Shown piece after piece: positions 62,014-64,000 of a stretch of DNA of 64,000 nt. Origin of the DNA: Gracilariopsis chorda (taxonomy: Eukaryota > Rhodophyta > Florideophyceae > Gracilariales > Gracilariaceae); assembly GCA_003194525.1 (NCBI GenBank), contig NBIV01000023.1:124001-188000 (forward strand). Reading direction: 5' to 3'. The position numbers were made by a program, and so were the translations under genes. Under the pieces are notes generated by a model. That model was not told the DNA's origin and did not search any database. It saw only the letters and a list, made by a program, of their open reading frames with translations. Each line of letters begins with the position of its first letter. The first letter of the stretch is position 1.

Positions 62014-62676
62014 TCACCCGTTCTCTACATGTTCTAGCCAGTATTCCATTACTTCCTGCAGTAACGAGTTGATATCCGTATCGATTCCGTTTAGCTGCTT
62101 GGCGTATGCCGCTAGCTGTTGTTTTACTTCGGGATTGTCTGACGAAAATAAGGTGCTCGGCGTAGAAGCTGAAACCGGTTTACGACGTTTCGTTGCAGCG
62201 TTGCTGCGAGAAATCGCATGAACAGAGACCGTACAGACGAGCTTTTTCTCTTCCAAGTCTTGCAACGTATCGAGCCACTTTATCGCGTTTCGCACTTCAG
62301 ATTCTGGAGTCCCAGATATGGGCTTTGCCAGTTCCTTGCACTCAGCGAGCAGAGCTCTTAGCTTTATAATCGCTTCGCTGCATAGTTTTAGGTCTTCTGT
62401 CACATGAGCACACACGACAGGATAATCTTTTGGCTGCGAGGATGAAGGATCAAAGACCTCGAACGGATCCTTGGGTCTTGACTGGGTATGAGGTTGGTCG
62501 GCAGCATTCCTGGGTTTGTTGCTTTCCAGCAAGGCGGTGTTTAATCTGTTGTAAGCTTGGGCTCTCTTCGTCTGAACCTTTGGAATGCATCTATGTAGCA
62601 AAGATGCCAAGTCCTCCCCATCTAGTGGTTGCACAAAATTATGCGTCACTTCTGTTTCAGATGTTTGCACGTTCAT
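62014..62676 (-). CDS. Hypothetical coiled protein
   Basis: I do not recognise this 220-residue protein. It is mostly helical and charged. The segment from about 85 to 145 (LCSEAIIKLRALLAECKELAK, then a helix ending LEEKKLV) and the last 35 residues (LNGIDTDINSLLQEVMEYWLE) have coiled-coil-like heptads. A Pro/Ser-rich linker (about 60-82) separates the N-terminal helix, and a KRRK patch near residue 160 could be a nuclear signal. The overall pattern resembles small subunits of kinetochore or Mediator complexes, but there is no signature to decide. The frame extends upstream from GTG; the ATG at 62676 is the first. The gene is convergent with the glycosyltransferase gene, 63 bp between stops. 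Confidence 0.55.
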   Translation of the reverse strand: MNVQTSETEVTHNFVQPLDGEDLASLLHRCIPKVQTKRAQAYNRLNTALLESNKPRNAADQPHTQSRPKDPFEVFDPSSSQPKDYPVVCAHVTEDLKLCSEAIIKLRALLAECKELAKPISGTPESEVRNAIKWLDTLQDLEEKKLVCTVSVHAISRSNAATKRRKPVSASTPSTLFSSDNPEVKQQLAAYAKQLNGIDTDINSLLQEVMEYWLEHVENG

Positions 62677-64000
62677 GAAGCAGCTCACCGAATTTCAACT
62701 GCCCTTTGGGCGATGATTGACACTGTCCAGTATACAATGTCCTTCTTGCGTTCGTCTCGCGCTCCAGCACGACGAATACAAACCGCTTGGCGTTTCAGAT
62801 GGACCGAAACGAAGTTCCAACGCAACTTGCCAAGACCAGAATGATACACAGTTATGTATTACGTAGGTACCACGATACCAACAGTACACAGCTTTTGGAT
62901 CCTTCAGAATTCTTGAAGCCTTTGCAGATAACAAGATGGTTTCGCGCAGTCACAAGCAGCTCCAGATGATCATCGTATGATAGTGTTTTCCAGGCAAGCT
63001 GAGCCATTCTCCGTGGCATAATCCGTATGATATGCTGCAAGGATGGACACGTATAATACCATACAGCATTCCATTTCCGAAATGAACAGGGATAATGTAC
63101 CCCAATGCATTTCCGTAAATGGATCTTCGTATGCTTCAAAACTCACTCTCTCTTCACTTCAAATTGGAGCCGCTCTCTTTCTCTCTCGTCTCCAGGGAGA
63201 TTGATGCCATTCTATTGTTTCGTTCCACACAGTGGCCAGAACATTCAACCCAAGTTGAATCTTTCGGGTGAGCGCTGCCGGTCGCTTCGTCAGCAAGCAA
63301 TAAAGAGTATTTGTGCCTCTTGTGAAGAGTGTTCACAATCGTACCCATGACTAGTGTGCAGTATGCCGGGGGGGCAGGTGGGTGGGTTGAAAAACAGGCT
63401 TTTTGCCGTCAATTGCCAAAACCGCGACGACGATGATTGACATAGAGCGCCAATCTTCCAACACTGCTAATAGATACGTTGTTGTCCGTCTCTTGAAATT
63501 GACCTTAAAGATTACATTCTCGTGCCTCAAATTTCCATTCGAACACCGTTGTTCGTAGGGATGATCGTTTCGCTAGTAAGTACTGGTTTGGGTCTTTTCC
63601 GATAGCCCTAGAAACAGAGGGAAATAGTCTCTAGAAATGCGGCCTTTGTACAGTATGGATCGCGGGATAACGCCATCGAAATAGTCGTGAAAGCAATACC
63701 TCAATATGCAACAAAAACAAGTCTCTGGTTTATGAGTAGTGTAAACTCAGCCATCCCATGGGTATGAAATGGTACGAGTGTGACTTTGTACGGATGGTCA
63801 ACGGCAGGGAAAGAGTGGCGCTGAAGCCTTAGCATTCCTTTTCGTCGGGTTCTACGTCCTGTGAAAAGACTGTTCATACTCATTATTGTATCTACGAATC
63901 TGAAATAGACACCATTCTGGGCGAGCGCCCTGAGCTGGCAATTTTACATGACATCTTCAAAGAGTGAGCATGAAAAAGTCCTTTGGTAGGACGACCTCAC
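62677..64000. other. Intergenic region at the end of the window
   Basis: No gene is supported. Short frames on both strands have no motif. The region is AT-rich, with GTACC-type motifs near 62866-62890. Confidence 0.4.

Overview
This window looks like nuclear DNA of an intron-poor alga with a plastid, most plausibly a red alga. The gene set is purely eukaryotic: CDC5, RRS1, RNA polymerase III subunit RPC11, PEX16, a Mediator subunit and an F-box/LRR protein. Several products carry plastid-type N-terminal extensions (RibBA, a small multidrug-export-like membrane protein, phosphoribosylamine-glycine ligase and probably the YggT protein). Three of these extensions have a phenylalanine within the first six residues, a trait known from red algal and glaucophyte transit peptides. 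Most genes are single-exon. The two genes in which I could place introns have short (83-95 nt) GT-AG introns with yeast-like branch points (TGCTAAC, TACTGAC). No species can be named from the sequence alone.

Layout: 1-1387 intergenic; bZIP factor (-) at 1.4-2.3 kb; a 7.1 kb stretch without a convincing gene (2330-9473) with CACGTG/TGACGT clusters and a sharp strand-composition switch near 7.03 kb; MED19-like (+) 9.5 kb; a small ORF and a three-exon YggT gene (-) 10.2-11.3 kb; a plastid membrane protein (-) 12.4-13.4 kb; an orphan two-TM protein (-) 14.2-16.2 kb and its decayed paralogue (-) 18.65-19.45 kb; an orphan type I membrane protein (+) 20.9-22.9 kb; RRS1 (-) / CDC5 (+) divergent pair 24.2-27.7 kb, CDC5 with an apparent one-base frameshift; RibBA (-) / Kelch protein (+) divergent pair 27.9-31.7 kb; cupin_5 protein (-) 33.5 kb; RTCA (+) 36.7 kb; a pseudokinase-ANTH-TKL kinase fusion (-) 38.7-42.4 kb; SIVA-like zinc protein (-) / PhoD-like phosphatase (+) 43.6-46.2 kb; acyl-CoA-synthetase-like N-terminal domain protein (-) / F-box-LRR (+) 46.4-49.3 kb; DegT-type aminotransferase (+) and PurD (+) 50.5-54.2 kb; membrane-anchored aspartic protease (-) / PEX16 (+) 54.5-58.0 kb; RRM protein (-) / RPC11 (+) 58.5-61.0 kb; a secretory glycosyltransferase-like gene overlapping the 3' end of RPC11; and an unrecognised coiled protein (-) at 62.0-62.7 kb.

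Most genes are in divergent pairs sharing a 0.5-0.8 kb intergenic region. Several of these regions carry CACGTG and TTTGGCGCC(A) sites. The intergenic DNA also holds near-perfect palindromes and a roughly 100-bp SINE-like repeat. Two of its three copies are bounded by 10- and 12-bp target-site duplications. The strongest candidates for something undescribed are this repeat family, the three-domain kinase fusion, and the orphan gene family with a gene-conversion tract.
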